This document shows positions 1 through 11,909 of a stretch of DNA of 14,162 bases, in pieces. Under the pieces are notes generated by a model that worked only from the letters and a program-made list of their open reading frames with translations, was not told the DNA's origin and ran no database searches. This DNA is from Corinectria fuckeliana. Taxonomy: Eukaryota; Ascomycota; Sordariomycetes; Hypocreales; Nectriaceae. The position numbers were made by a program, and so were the translations under genes. Where the stretch lies: NCBI GenBank assembly GCA_019137255.1, contig WPDH01000010.1, positions 1 to 14,162 of the forward strand, given 5' to 3'. The stretch's first letter is position 1; each line of letters starts with the position of its first letter.

Positions 1-540
1 TTATTAATAGTTTTTTTATTATAATTATTTTTTTTTTCTTACTTATTTAGTTTTTACTTATTATAATCTTAATTTACTTTTAAAATATATTTTAATATTA
101 AAATTTAAATTTTTATATATATATTATCTTAAAGATAATAATATATTAAGATTATAATAATAATATTAATATACTTTTAATAGCTATTAATTTAAAAGTA
201 TATAAACTTAACTAAAGTTAATATAACTTTCTTATAAAAATTAGCTAATATATATTAAGTAAAAATAATAAACTTATTATAAAACTAAATAAAATACTAA
301 TAAATAATTTAAAAAATAAAATATATAATACTATTATTAGAATTATTCTTATTATATTTTTTAAATAAGTTTAGTATATTATTTAAATTTATATATTTAT
401 ATATAAAGTATAAACTTATATTTTATATAAAAAAAATATAATATATAATTATAAAATAGCTTTTAAAAACTAAATTATTATAAATATTATTATAACTTTT
501 ATTTTTATTATTAATATAGCTCTTATTATACTTTTAAATT
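1..540. other. AT-rich DNA, no gene assigned
   Basis: This stretch is very poor in G+C (about 2 to 4 G/C per 60 bases in the rows counted between 61 and 180). It contains short A/T inverted repeats but no convincing reading frame, RNA gene or terminal repeat. Because ORF1 of the LINE can be followed upstream to about 540-780, the most likely content is the LINE 5' untranslated region and the DNA it inserted into. No element end can be placed here. Confidence 0.5.
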
Positions 541-782
541 ATAAGAAAGACTAACTCTTTTATATATTAATTATAATATAAAATCTAATACTTTTAAACT
601 AAAAAAATATAAAATAAATAACTTAAAGCTATATTAAATATAAAGTTATAATCTAAATAAGAAATATACTTTTTAATATTAATAGCTAAACCTTAAAAGA
701 TACTATTAAGATAATAAACTAAACTTATAATAATTTTAGTATTATTATAATAAGAAAACTACTAAGTAGTAATATTATTTTT

Positions 783-1620
783 ATATTTTATATAGTAAAT
801 AAGATATAAGCTATTTATATTAAAAATTAAGTTATTAAAGCTTTTAATAATAATATAACTCTTTTTCTTCTAATATTTATAATAATAGTAAAAGAAATCT
901 AACTTATATTTATTTTAAATAATACTAATAAGCTTATTAAAAAAATTAATAAATTTAATTAACTAAAAATCCTTTAAGTTAAAAAGTAAAAGACTAGTTA
1001 ACTTAGCCTTAAAGTAAAAATAAATCTTATCTTATATATTAGCTTTATTAAAAAGACTAACTACTTATATAATAATAGCTTACTACTTAATATATAACTA
1101 TATAATTATAAGCTTTTTAATAAGAGGTTTTAACCTATCTAATACTATAACTACTTTAAGTTTAAATACTTAGCTTAAAACTATAAATTAGCTCTAATTT
1201 ATAAATATTATAAAAGTATTATATATACTAATAAAAAAGAATATCTAACTAAATATAAAAAAATTTCTTTAAATTATATTTTTTATAAAAGTAAATATCT
1301 AGCTTAAAACTATAACTATCTTATTATAGTCTTATATTAAACTTAAGCTAAAAAAAAATACTTAGATAAATCTTTCTGTTTTTAAGAATATATAATAACT
1401 AAACTTTTAACTTAAGAGCTTTTACTTTTACTACTCTTACTATTAGCCTAGCTTATTTAGTTCTTATTAAGAAAACCTAAAAGGTTTTTTAGCTTAATAA
1501 ATAAATTATATATAGTATTTACTAGCTTAGTCTTAATATAAGCCTAAGCTACTTATATATTATCTCCTTTTTTAATAATTATCTTAGTCTTATTATTATT
1601 ATTATCTCTCTCTTAAACTA
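783..1620 (+). pseudogene. LINE ORF1, Gag-like nucleic-acid-binding protein with three zinc knuckles
   Basis: Read in frame 3 (codons starting at 783). In LINEs this protein binds element RNA to form the particle. The clearest evidence is a cluster of CCHC knuckles in which Cys and His now read as Tyr with spacing kept. The first is exact CX2CX4HX4C at 1143, 1152, 1167 and 1182. The second is CX2CX4HX5C at 1200, 1209, 1224 and 1242. The third is CX2CX3HX4C at 1275, 1284, 1296 and 1311. Upstream (about 830-1130) the frame resembles the ORF1 region before the knuckles; downstream (about 1380-1620) it decodes as Pro/Gln/Ser-rich. The frame may begin as far up as 540, but no start can be chosen because ATG is absent. 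It ends about where ORF2 begins in the -1 frame. One of the rare surviving TpG sites (1377) lies in this frame. Confidence 0.77.
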
Positions 1621-1621
1621 C

Positions 1622-4600
1622 TAATTAATACTAGTATTATATTAGAATACTAATTATTAAGCTATTTTAACTTATATTATATTATAAGCTTATAGTAAAT
1701 ATAATATAATTATATTTTTTAAGCTAAATAAGAATCTTAAAATAAAAGTCTTAGCTTACTTAAAATATTATAACTATTATATAGTTTATTATAATAAGTA
1801 TATAATAGTCTATATAAATAAATAGTATAAGCTTAAGTTATAAATATTATAAGTAAAAAAAGACTAAGTTAATATTATTTTTATAAAAACCTAATATTAA
1901 ATTATTATCTTATATAATCTTTTAAATAGTAAAAATAACTTATTTATATTATAAGCTCTTACTAGTATTACTTTAAATAATTATATACTTTTTATAAGTA
2001 ATTTTAACTTTTACTACTTACTTTAAGACTATTATAATTACTTAGACTAAAATAGTAATAGTCTTATAAAGAAGATATTATAACTTTATATTAGTTTTCT
2101 TATCTCTTATAAAATAGTTACTAGATTAACTTAAAGCTATTAAAATAGTATTTTAAATCTTACTTAAGCTATTAAAACTATTAATATTTTTTATATAAAA
2201 ACTAATTTTAACTTAAAAAAGTCTAATTATATCTCTTAGTATATTTATATTATAAATACTTATAAAAAGATAGCTTTTAAGCTAGATTTTAGATTTAACT
2301 AAAAGAAAACCTACTAGTAAAAAGTAGCTAATAAAATAGTAGTTTATTTTTATTATATATCTAGTAGTATAATAACTATCTTAAAAGCCTTAAATATAAA
2401 AGTTAAATAGCTTTTTAAGTAACTTATTATAATTATAAAATATATAATCTTAAAGTAAAAAAAACTTAAATCTTATTATAACTTTTAGTAAAATAGTAAA
2501 ATAGCTAAAATAACTTTTAAACTTAAGTAAGTATACTATATAGCTTAATAAACTAGCTATCTAATAGACTAATATATATACTTTAAGATATATATAATAT
2601 AAGATTAGTATATATAAAATATATAATATACTTTTTAAAAGAAACTTCTAATTAAGCTCTTATAATATAATATAATATAATTCTAAAATATAAAAAAATA
2701 AGCTAAACTATATAATAAAACTATTATAACTTTTTTATAGTTTTTACCTCTTATTTACTAAAACTAACTTAAGCTAGTAATATTTTATATAAATAAAACT
2801 AAAATCTTAATAAGAAAAATTTTTTTTAAACCTTAAGTAAATAACTTTAATCTTTTTCTTTTTTTACCTTTTAAAATATTTAAACTTAAGTTAAGCTATA
2901 TATACTTAATAATAGACTTTAAAAAAGTCTAAAAAGCTTTATACTAAATTAAGTTATAAAAAGCTTTAAAAAAGAATAAAATCTTTATAAGATTTTTTAA
3001 AATATATAATAACCTACTTATTCTTATAATTACTAAAATAATAAATATAAGCTTTACTATTAGTTACTTTCTAATATACTTTTATATTATAATTATTATA
3101 ATTATTTTAAAAGCTAATAAGACTAAAAAATAATAGTAAATAGTATTAAGTTAGTACTTAATATTATTACTTAAATAATTAGTAAGATTATTAAAATAGT
3201 TATTAATAAGTATATTATAATTATAATAAAAAAAAAAAAGCTATTATTCTTAAAGTAAATAAGTAATAAGCTTAAAAAGTTAATAAAACTAGCTTTAGTT
3301 ATAATTATTAAAATAATATATATAATATAAGCTTAATATAGTCTTATTTTTCTTTTTTAGCTTAACTTTATAAAAGCTTTTAATAATATTAACTATAAAT
3401 AACTTATTATTATCTTATAACTAAAAGAATTTTCTAAATAGCTTTTAGTATAACTTATTAGCTATCTTACTTTATAAATAATATAACTTTAATTTAATAG
3501 CTAAACTTTTAACCTAATTAAAGTTAAAATAAGAGTTTTTTAAAAATCTTTTTTATTATTTATTTTATTTATTTTTTTTATTTTTAGCTTTTATAAAACT
3601 CTTAATAATACTTTTAAGATATTAGTTATTAGATTTATAAATAATATAAACCTATTAGTATTTAGCTATAATATAAAAAAAACTTAAACTTAGCTTAAAA
3701 CTATATAAGAAATATATAATAATTAAGCTTAAATAAATAATATAACTTAAAAACTAAATAAAATATAATTTTTTTATTTTACTTATAAATATATAATAAA
3801 CTAAATATAAATCTAACTTAAAAACTTAATAGTATAACTTACTTAAACTTATAAGTTTCTTAAACTTTTTTTTTATTATAAACTACTATAAGACTTATAT
3901 ATAAACTATCTTAAAAAGAAACTTAAGTATTAATATTAAGCTCTTATTATAATTACTATAAGTATATAAAAGATTAGCTTTAAAAAAGTAAGATTAATCT
4001 ATATATAAGTTATTTATTTTATTATAATTTATAATATTAAAGCTTATTATATCTTAATAGTTTTTAATAATAAGTCTTAAGATATTATATAAGTACTTAT
4101 ATTAAAATAAACTTAAAACTTATATATAGTAATAAAAGCTTATAAAGTTATATTTACTTACTTATTAAAAATAAAACTAGTTATCTTTTTTTTTAATATT
4201 TATCTTAATAAACTAGCTATTTAATTTTATAATTATACTAAGAGATAAAATACTACTTAGCTTATTAAGGCTATTATTATTATAACTTTAAGATAGATTT
4301 ACTATAAGTAGTAATAAGAATTATAATAATAACTATAATAAGAAGTTAGAAATTAGCTTAAAAGCTAACTCTCTTATAAAAAATATAAACTAATATTAGT
4401 AATAATAAAAGCTTATATTTTTTCTAAATAAACTATATAGTAAACTTAACTTTAAGATAAAATAAGAAAGTATTAAAAAACTAATTAACTTAAACTAATT
4501 AAAGCTTACTTTCTTACTAATAATAAAAAAGTATTATACTTATATTAAGATCTTAATAAATATTAAAGCTTAATACTTATATAGCTATAAATAAAAAAAA

Positions 4601-4755
4601 TTAGTTTTAAAAGCTTTTTCTTCTAAAAGTATATACCTAATATATTTTTATTATAATACTTATATAAGACTAGTAAAAAATACTTAAATATATTATTATT
4701 TTTTACCTTAAGTATACTAAATAATAAAAATACTTAATAAACTTATTATAAAACT
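1622..4755 (+). pseudogene. LINE ORF2: endonuclease, reverse transcriptase and C-terminal region
   Basis: The endonuclease is in frame 2. A GDFNxHH-type motif reads SNFNFYY at 1997-2017, with a dozen residues before it matching the usual hydrophobic strand. The STLDLTWA-like motif follows at about 2140-2165. The reverse transcriptase starts with a KAPGxDGI-type motif at 2960-2983 (now KALKKNKI), then an SWRPISLLK-like stretch near 3140-3180. The frame then changes from 2 to 1 at the A-run around 3226-3240. In frame 1 come a QxGNRxxRS-like motif (from 3256), the first catalytic region (xDFxKAFDN, now LNFIKAFNN, 3361-3387), a GVPQGSPLSP-like motif (about 3529-3560) and a FADDT-like region now reading FINNI (about 3631-3645). 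After it, the frame can be followed through the thumb region (IKAY at about 4036 and 4135) to a QLR...F-like tail near 4580-4720. I could not see an RNase H domain. There is no ATG and stops are very frequent. Confidence 0.88.
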
Positions 4756-5153
4756 AATATAAGTTTAAGCTCTAACTATTAAAATATAAAACTATTTAAT
4801 TACTTACCTAGTAGTTTTTAAGCTAATATATTATCTTATATTATAAACTAGTCTTATAAATTTATAGTAATTATAATTAAGTTTATAATCTTATAATAAA
4901 AATAATATACTATTATATTAAATACTTTTTACTTTTCTTATAAAAAGTATAAAATATACTTAGAAAAAACTATAAAAAATAAAAAACTAGCTTAATTATA
5001 ATAGTTATTAATTCTAATTAAATCTTTTAACTTTTTATTAAAATTTTTTAAGCTTATAATACTAACTTATAAACTTAACTTAAACTTATATTTTTATTAC
5101 TTATTATTTAATCTTATATATTTATATTACTTTTTTTTATATTTTTACTAGTA
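4756..5153. other. AT-rich spacer between LINE coding region and LTR element
   Basis: Frame 1 of the LINE can perhaps be continued for a few dozen codons past 4755, but similarity to known C-termini fades. The rest is AT-rich with no motif. It probably includes the LINE 3' untranslated region, cut by the insertion at 5158. No poly-A tail or simple-repeat tail is recognised. Confidence 0.45.
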
Positions 5154-5158
5154 ATAGT
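5154..5158. repeat. Left target-site duplication (atagt)
   Basis: These five bases directly precede the 5' LTR and match the five bases directly after the 3' LTR (ataat, 13628-13632), apart from one G/A transition of the kind RIP makes. Ty3/gypsy integrases usually duplicate 4 to 6 bp. Five A/T-rich bases can match by chance, so the weight comes from agreement with the independently set LTR ends. Confidence 0.6.
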
Positions 5159-5363
5159 TATAATAGTTAGTACTAATTTTATTAATACCTAATATAAGCT
5201 TTTAAGACTTAACCTTAAAGCTTACCTAAATAGTAAGCTAGTAGCTCTTTTAAGAATACTAAATAAGTACTTACTAAATACTTATTAAGTAAAAGCTTTA
5301 TAATATACTAATACCTACCTTTATAATCTTTATATTTATACTCTAGTAAGACTAACTCTTATA
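5159..5363 (+). repeat. 5' LTR (205 bp)
   Basis: It aligns without a single gap to 13423-13627. There are 28 mismatches and all are transitions. At 24 of these this copy keeps G or C where the 3' copy has A or T, so it is the less mutated LTR. The termini fit TG...CA read through RIP as ta...ta. In life it held the promoter and start of the element RNA, but no TATA box can be singled out in such AT-rich DNA. Confidence 0.92.
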
Positions 5364-5499
5364 ATTTTTTTACTTTTATATCTTACTTAAGTTACTAGTA
5401 TATAATATAAAATAAGAGGTTATATAAGATCTCTTATAAAGTATAATAAGTATATAATAAGTATAAAATAATTATTAATAATAATAAATAAACTTATAC

Positions 5500-6960
5500 T
5501 TACTAATTAAGTAAAAAAAGAAATTAATCTAATTAATACTCTTTTTATAAAAAAGAAACTCTCTTAGAAAATACCTTTTATACTAGATTTTATACTAAGC
5601 TAAAAAGTATTACTAAAAAGAATACTCTTTTTCTTATATAAAGCTAGATTATAATAAGTACTAAAAGAGAACTTAAAGACTACTTATAAAAATTATAATC
5701 TTAATAAAAGAGAAACCCTAATATTAGATATATATAATAATAATAAAAACTAATTATTTATATAATTCTAATTATATATAAGATAATAATCTTAATTAAG
5801 AACCTTTTTAAAATACTATTACTAAGTAATTAGCCTTAAGAAAAATATTTTAACTTTTTAGGAATTAGTCTTAATAATAGTATCTTAATAAAAAGAGAAC
5901 TATAAAATATAAGAGAAAAATTATTAATTTTAGAAATAGCTACTTAAAAAGCTAGCTATAAAATCTAATAGTAATAAGCTAAAAAAGTATAAAAAACTAT
6001 TTTAATACTCTTATAAGTCTCTTAAGAAAGATATAATAAGTATATAAATTAATAATTAGATTTATATTATATAGTTAGTAAATAATATATAAGAGTTTAT
6101 AACTTATTACTAGAAAATACTTTAGTTAATTACTTACCTTTTTAAAATCTTATAAATAAAATAAAAAGACTACTTAAGTATTATATAAGACCTCTTATAG
6201 TTAGACTTTATAAACTTTATAAGAAGACTATATATAAATCTAAAATAGTAAGTAATTAAACTATAAGAAAATCTTATTTACTTCTAATAAGATATAAAAT
6301 AGTTACTAATAAACTACTTTAATATATAAAGATTAATTTATAACTCTCTTAGTACTAAAAAGCCTAAGAAAGATAAGATCTTAGTATACTAATACTATTA
6401 TAAATTATAAACTAAGATTAAAAAGAAGCTTTAAAGACTATAAATAGATATCTTAAAGGTAAGAGAGTTAGCTTAAGAAGCTTAATAGTAATAGTAATAT
6501 CTTAAAGGTAATAACTACTTAAGAAATAATAGCTAAAAGAGAAGTAATTTTACTAATACTTAGAAGGGTTTATAAAAGACTTAAATAATAAACTATTAGA
6601 CCTGCTTTTTAAGTAAGTTAAGAACTTAAAATACTAATAAGTTAACTAATAGAAAATCTTAGCTAGCTAGTAATAATAAATAATAAGTAATAAATAACTA
6701 CTTATTAAGTTAGTTTTTTAAAGAGATTACTTATTATAATTATAATAAAAAAAAATACTATACTTTAAATTATAAGATATCTTAAAGAACTATAAGATAG
6801 TTAAATAAAGAAAAGGCTACTTAAGATATAACTATTATATAAGCTATTATAACTTATCTTAAGAATATTAACTTATTAAAAAATAAGTAAGTATAAGAAT
6901 AATTATTATACTTCTTATACTAAAACTTAAGCTAGTACTAATTAGAGTAATTATATAAGA
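5500..6960 (+). pseudogene. gag: gag: capsid/nucleocapsid polyprotein of the Ty3/gypsy element
   Basis: Read in frame 3 (e.g. codon at 5727). Gag forms the particle around the element RNA. A capsid-like segment begins near 5718-5790, where a D-x-Y-x-G-x-K...F-x-x-Q...LYI pattern is preserved. A KGNALTxWE-like stretch, typical of Retrotrans_gag proteins, follows at 5841-5864, with the Trp codon now TAG. Near the C-terminus is one exact CX2CX4HX4C zinc knuckle at 6732, 6741, 6756 and 6771, with all four ligands turned to Tyr. After it the frame continues with a hydrophilic tail to about 6950, overlapping the beginning of pol. No start codon survives. The 5' limit is a guess from typical Gag length and from where the frame stops being readable. 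Confidence 0.78.
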
Positions 6961-6961
6961 T

Positions 6962-9900
6962 AAAATACTTATTATATAAGTGTTTACTAAAAAAAAAGTT
7001 AAAATAGATATAAATACTTATATATAAGTTAATCTTATTAGCTAATAACTAGTATAAAAGTTAAGTCTTAAGTTTAATCTAGATTAAAAGGTATTAAACT
7101 TAGCTAGTTTTAATAAGATAATTACTTTTTTTCTATTAGCTTACTAGCTAATCTTCTTTTTACTAAATTACTAAGAGTTTCTTAAGAAAGTAAGAAAGCT
7201 ATTTATAAAAGTATAATACCTAAAAGAGGCTAATAACTTACTTTTATTTATCTAAGTAATAAGAGAAGAAGGTATTATAATTAATACTTAAATATATATA
7301 TAGACTTATAAACTTATTTTAGTTTAAGATCTTATATTCTTTATAAAAAGCTTAGTAAAAGATAATAAAAAGGTATTTATTATATATATTAATAGTATAC
7401 TATTACTAGATAAGTAGCTAATATTTATTTTAGAAAAGAATTTAAAAAAATAAAAAGATAATATCTTACTAGCTAAACTAAAGTTAAAAAGAAAAACTTT
7501 TAGTAAGAAAGTATTAAAAACTTTACTACTACTAAAAGAGGTAAAATACTTAATTAACTTATAACTAAAAAGAAAACCTTTATTAAAATAAATATATCTT
7601 ACTAATAAGAAGTAAGCTTAAGTTATTTATAAATATATTATTAAGAATATAATAAATAGTTAGATTAGATATTTTATAAGTAAAGCTAGTATACTTATTT
7701 TTTTTATACTAAAAAAGAATAGAAAAATCTAAATTTATATAGATTATAAAAGCCTTAATACTATTATAATAAAAAACTATTATTTATTACTATTAATTAG
7801 TAATCTATTAGATTAATTATTTAAGATAAAATAAATCTTAAAGATTAATATTTATAATATATATTATTATATCTAAATTAAGTTAAATAACTAGTAAAAA
7901 ACTATATTTTATATAAGATATAATTATTTTAAATATATTATTATACTATTTAAATTAACTAATACTTTAGCTATATTCTAAGTATATATTTACTAAGTGC
8001 TTACTAAGTTACTAAATACTTATTATATTATATACCTAAATAATATTATTATATACTTAAAAACTAAAGAATAATATACTAAGAATATTAAAAAGATACT
8101 TTATAGACTATAAAGCTTTTAATTATATATTAAGCTATTAAAATATATATTTTACTAATAGAAAGTTAAGTTTTTAAGATATATTATTACCTAAAAGAAG
8201 TTAAAAATAAACCTCTTTAAAGTTTATATAATCACTAAGTAGCTAATACTAAAAAATATTAAAAATATTTAAGTTTTTTAAGAATTTTATAATTTTTACT
8301 AAAAGTTTATTATAAAATACTTTAAAATTATTACCTTCTTAATAGCTTAGCTAAAATAAGATAAAAAAGCTAAAAGGTTTTAATAAAAAAAGAAAAAGAA
8401 AATAGTATTTTAAACTCTTAAGTATATATTTTACTTAGTAATTATTTTATAATATTAGAATCTTATTAAGTATATATAAGTAAAAATAGATATATTCTTA
8501 TAAATAATCTTAAAAATCTTAATATAACTATTTAATAATTAATAAAAACTTATTATTTATATATTATATAAGCTTATAAATATAAAATAATAGTAAGATA
8601 TAAAATAATAAAAGCTATTAGCTATTATTAAAAGCTTTAAGTATTAAAGCTATTACTTATTAAGACTTTTAAATAGGTTTTTTTTACTAATAAACTATAT
8701 AATACTTAAAAGAGTAATTATTATACTAGTATAAAACCTTTAAAAAAGGCTTACTTATTAGGTATATAAGTTAGTACTTTTTAACTTTAATATTAAATAC
8801 TATCTTAAGATTTAAAACTTTATAAATAAACTATTAAAATATCTTAACTATATAAAAAGTAAGATTAGCTATAATAATATACTATCTACTCTTATAATAA
8901 AACTATAAATAGTTAAAAATCTATTACTAAATATATAATAAATAATTACTAATATTAAAAGTAAGATAAAAACTATAAGAGTATATATATAAGTAATATA
9001 AGTAAGTCTTAAAAATCTTATAAGATAATAAGTCTAAAAGAGATATCTCTTATTTTAAACTCTTTAAGAAGACTAAGAAAGTTAAATATAAAAAGTATTT
9101 ATTTTTATAATTACTTAAGCTTAAAAATAAGTAAGTATAACCTAAAAGTAGTTAAAAAATACTTAGTAAGAAATAACTTATTAAGAAAACTAAAAGAATT
9201 TTATTAGAACTAAAATTATTAATTTAAAGTAATATATCTTATATTAAATTATAAGAGAGCTTATAAAAAGTAAAATAGTATTTTTATTATAACTCTTATT
9301 ATACTTAAAAGAATTAGTTAAAAGATTATAAGCTAATAATTAGTTTTATTAATAATAGTTAGTAAGAGTATAATAAATAGCTAGTAAGTTAAGTTATTAC
9401 TTTTATAATTAAAATAAAACTTTATTTTTTAAGAGTAAACTAGTAATTCTTATATAAAAAGTATTAAGACTTAAAATTTTATACTAATATTATAATAATC
9501 TTAAAATAAGATATATAAGAATTATAAAGATATTAAAACTTATTAGTAAGAAGTTTTATTAGAATAAGATTAGAAAAAATATAGCTAAGTATATAACTAG
9601 CTATTAACTATACTAAGAGGTAAAAACCTTAAGATATAAGCCTTATAAATATTTATAATTACTCTTAATATTATTATACTTATTTTAAGAAATTAGTATA
9701 AATTTTATTATAAGTTTACTAAATAGTATATAAATAAATAGTAAGAAATATAATATAATTTTAATAATTATATATTATATAATAAAATATATAATATTTA
9801 TTTCTTATAAGAAGATTATAATAATAGCTTAATTAGTATAAGTATTTTATAAGTAAGTAAAATATAAGTTTAAAAGTCTTAAAAAGATTATAAGTAATAA

Positions 9901-10760
9901 AAATAAGCTTTTTATAAGCTAATTTTAAAAAGATCTTATAATTAAAAGAGTAACCTATTAGTAACTATTTATTATATATTACTTATAAACTAATAGCTAA
10001 ATAAAAAAAATAAACTAGACTATAAAAAAATATTTATAAATTTATATAAGAAAATCTTTTAAAAAATAAGTAATATAATTACTAAAAGTAGAATTTATAT
10101 ATAATAATAGCTAATATAATAATATTAATATATTTTTAATATAAGCCTTATATAAGTACTACCTAAAAATAATAAAATATATATTATAATACTTAAAAAC
10201 TATTATATAAAAAGTAACTAAATATATTAAAACTTTTTACTAAGTATATAATAAGACTTATAAGTATTAAAAATAAGTAATAAAAACCTAAGCTAAAAAC
10301 TATAATAAAAAATATCTTAAATAGAAATATTAAGTAAGATAAGTAATAAGATTATTTATATATAACTTTTAATTTAAATATAAGAAATTAGTACTTAAGT
10401 TTATTTAAGTTATAATAACTAAGAGAATTAAAAAATAAGCTTATTAAGTTTACCTACTAAAATAATACTATAAGATATATAATATATTTTTAGTCTTACT
10501 TATTAAATTATAAAAAGATATATATAAAATACTTAATAAATACTTAATAACTCTTTTAAAACTTAAAAAAAAAAAGAATAAATAAAAAGTTAAAAAAATT
10601 ATTATAAATAAGAAAATAAGAAAAAAAACCTTTTACTTAGTAAAATAAATAAGATAACTAATAGAATATAATACTTAAAAACTTATAATTTACTTAGAAA
10701 ATATAATAAAAATAGTATAATAATATTACTAATAATAAAAGTATATATATAAAAAATAAG
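6962..10760 (+). pseudogene. pol: pol: protease, reverse transcriptase, RNase H, integrase, chromodomain-like tail
   Basis: All in frame 2 with no net indel. Protease: a DTGA-like site reads D-I-N-T from 7007. Reverse transcriptase: an LKPGKTPP-like lead-in (from 7565), the VDYRxLN region (about 7736-7763), PFGLTNAPA at 7946-7972 and YxDD at 8033-8044 (now YLNN). RNase H: VETDAS-like at 8480-8497 with Asp 8489 kept, and KELLAI around 8609-8626. Integrase zinc domain: HX6H at 9491 and 9512, CX2C at 9602 and 9611. Integrase core: first Asp 9701 (now Asn), second Asp 9896 (now Asn), and YHPQTDGQTE at 9977-10006 with both Gln codons now TAA and the Glu at 10004 now Lys. A KIHNxFxVSLLEPW-like motif at 10472-10513 precedes a chromodomain-like stretch at about 10580-10690, the least certain part. 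In life Pol copies element RNA to DNA and inserts it. With no start codon and dozens of stops it is dead. Confidence 0.94.
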
Positions 10761-11888
10761 ATAATAAGAATTTTTAATAATAAATAAAAACCTAATAATA
10801 ACTAAGTAATAAATACTTATTTTTTTCTAACCTAAATATAAACTTAAATAACTAAACTATTAAAATCTTAAATAAAAGCTACTTAAAACTATAAAAAAAA
10901 CTAAATTATAAACTAAACTAATAATAAAAATTTAAGCTTAAAAAGAGATATAATAAACCTAACTATTATAATAAGACTAAAATTCTTTTTTCTTCTTATT
11001 ATTTTTTTTATCTTACTTTTAGTAAGCTTACTCTTAGAGTTATTTCTTTTTTAAGTATTATTACTTAGTTATAATATATTTTATCTTAAAATAAGTAAAA
11101 GCTTTTCTTTTAAGATCTTAAGTAAGTAGCTAATAGTTATAAAAAGTATAAAAAAAGATATAAAAAAAAGCTAAAAAATAAACTAAATTATAATAAGAAG
11201 AATTACTAAATATACTATTATTATATACTAAGCTCTTATTATTATAAAAATAGTTAAAAGCTAGTTAGTTATTATAATAAAAAGATATTATACTTATAAA
11301 AGAAATAAATAACTTAAAAGTCTTATTATTATAATACTAAATAATAAAAGCTTAGATAGTCTTAGAAAAATTATTAAGAAAAGTATAAGTAAAACTCTTA
11401 TTAAATACTCTAATAGTAAGTATATATTTAATAACTATTAAAATATAAAAAGCTAATAATAAAAATTAAAAAATAAAATTATTATAATAATATAAAAGTA
11501 TTATAAATACTAGTTAAGCTTATAAAACTAACTAGTTCTTATAATTAATTAAACTAAATTTAATCTTAATATATAAAACTTAAATCTAAGTAAAAATAAC
11601 TACTTTTTAGTATATAAATAAATATATATTATTACTTTAAATATAAATATTTATAAGATTTTTAATAAACTTAATAAGATTTTATTATATAATAATAATA
11701 GTATAAATAATATAAATAATATATTAATAGCTAATAGTAAAAATACTTTTTTTCTTATTATTCTAATTATAATAAAAAAGATAATAAAAAAAGTTCTAAT
11801 ATTATTATACTATAAGAACTAACTTAATAAGAATCTATTATTATAAAATTAGTATAAATATTTATAGCTTATTAAGTACTTATAATAT

Positions 11889-11909
11889 ATTATTATTATT
11901 ATTATTATT
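11889..11909. repeat. (ATT)7 microsatellite
   Basis: Seven uninterrupted ATT units lie in the unassigned 3' part of the LTR element. Simple repeats without G or C are not RIP targets and so persist here. Confidence 0.9.

Larger units (their letters stand above)
540..4900 (+). mobile_element. Tad1-like non-LTR retrotransposon (LINE), RIP-inactivated
   Basis: Two successive decayed reading frames have the layout of fungal Tad1-like LINEs: an ORF1 ending in CCHC zinc knuckles, then an ORF2 with an endonuclease of the exo/endo/phosphatase family, a reverse transcriptase and a C-terminal region. In life the endonuclease nicks target DNA and the reverse transcriptase copies the element RNA at the nick. 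Both ORFs are full of TAA/TAG and have no ATG, so the element is dead. The coordinates are the span in which coding can be followed, not true ends: no poly-A tail, simple 3' repeat or target duplication could be fixed. The LTR retrotransposon begins about 250 bases downstream, possibly inside the LINE 3' end. The Tad1 clade assignment rests on overall domain order and motif spacing read by eye. Confidence 0.85.

Noticed and set aside
5364..5400. tRNA primer-binding site after the 5' LTR
   Set aside because: The bases are mostly T and no complement to a tRNA 3' end is recognisable. Self-priming is possible but cannot be judged.
6800..6890. A second zinc knuckle in gag (Tyr-rich stretch after 6820)
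   Set aside because: The Tyr spacing does not fit CX2CX4HX4C in any frame, unlike the exact match at 6732-6773.
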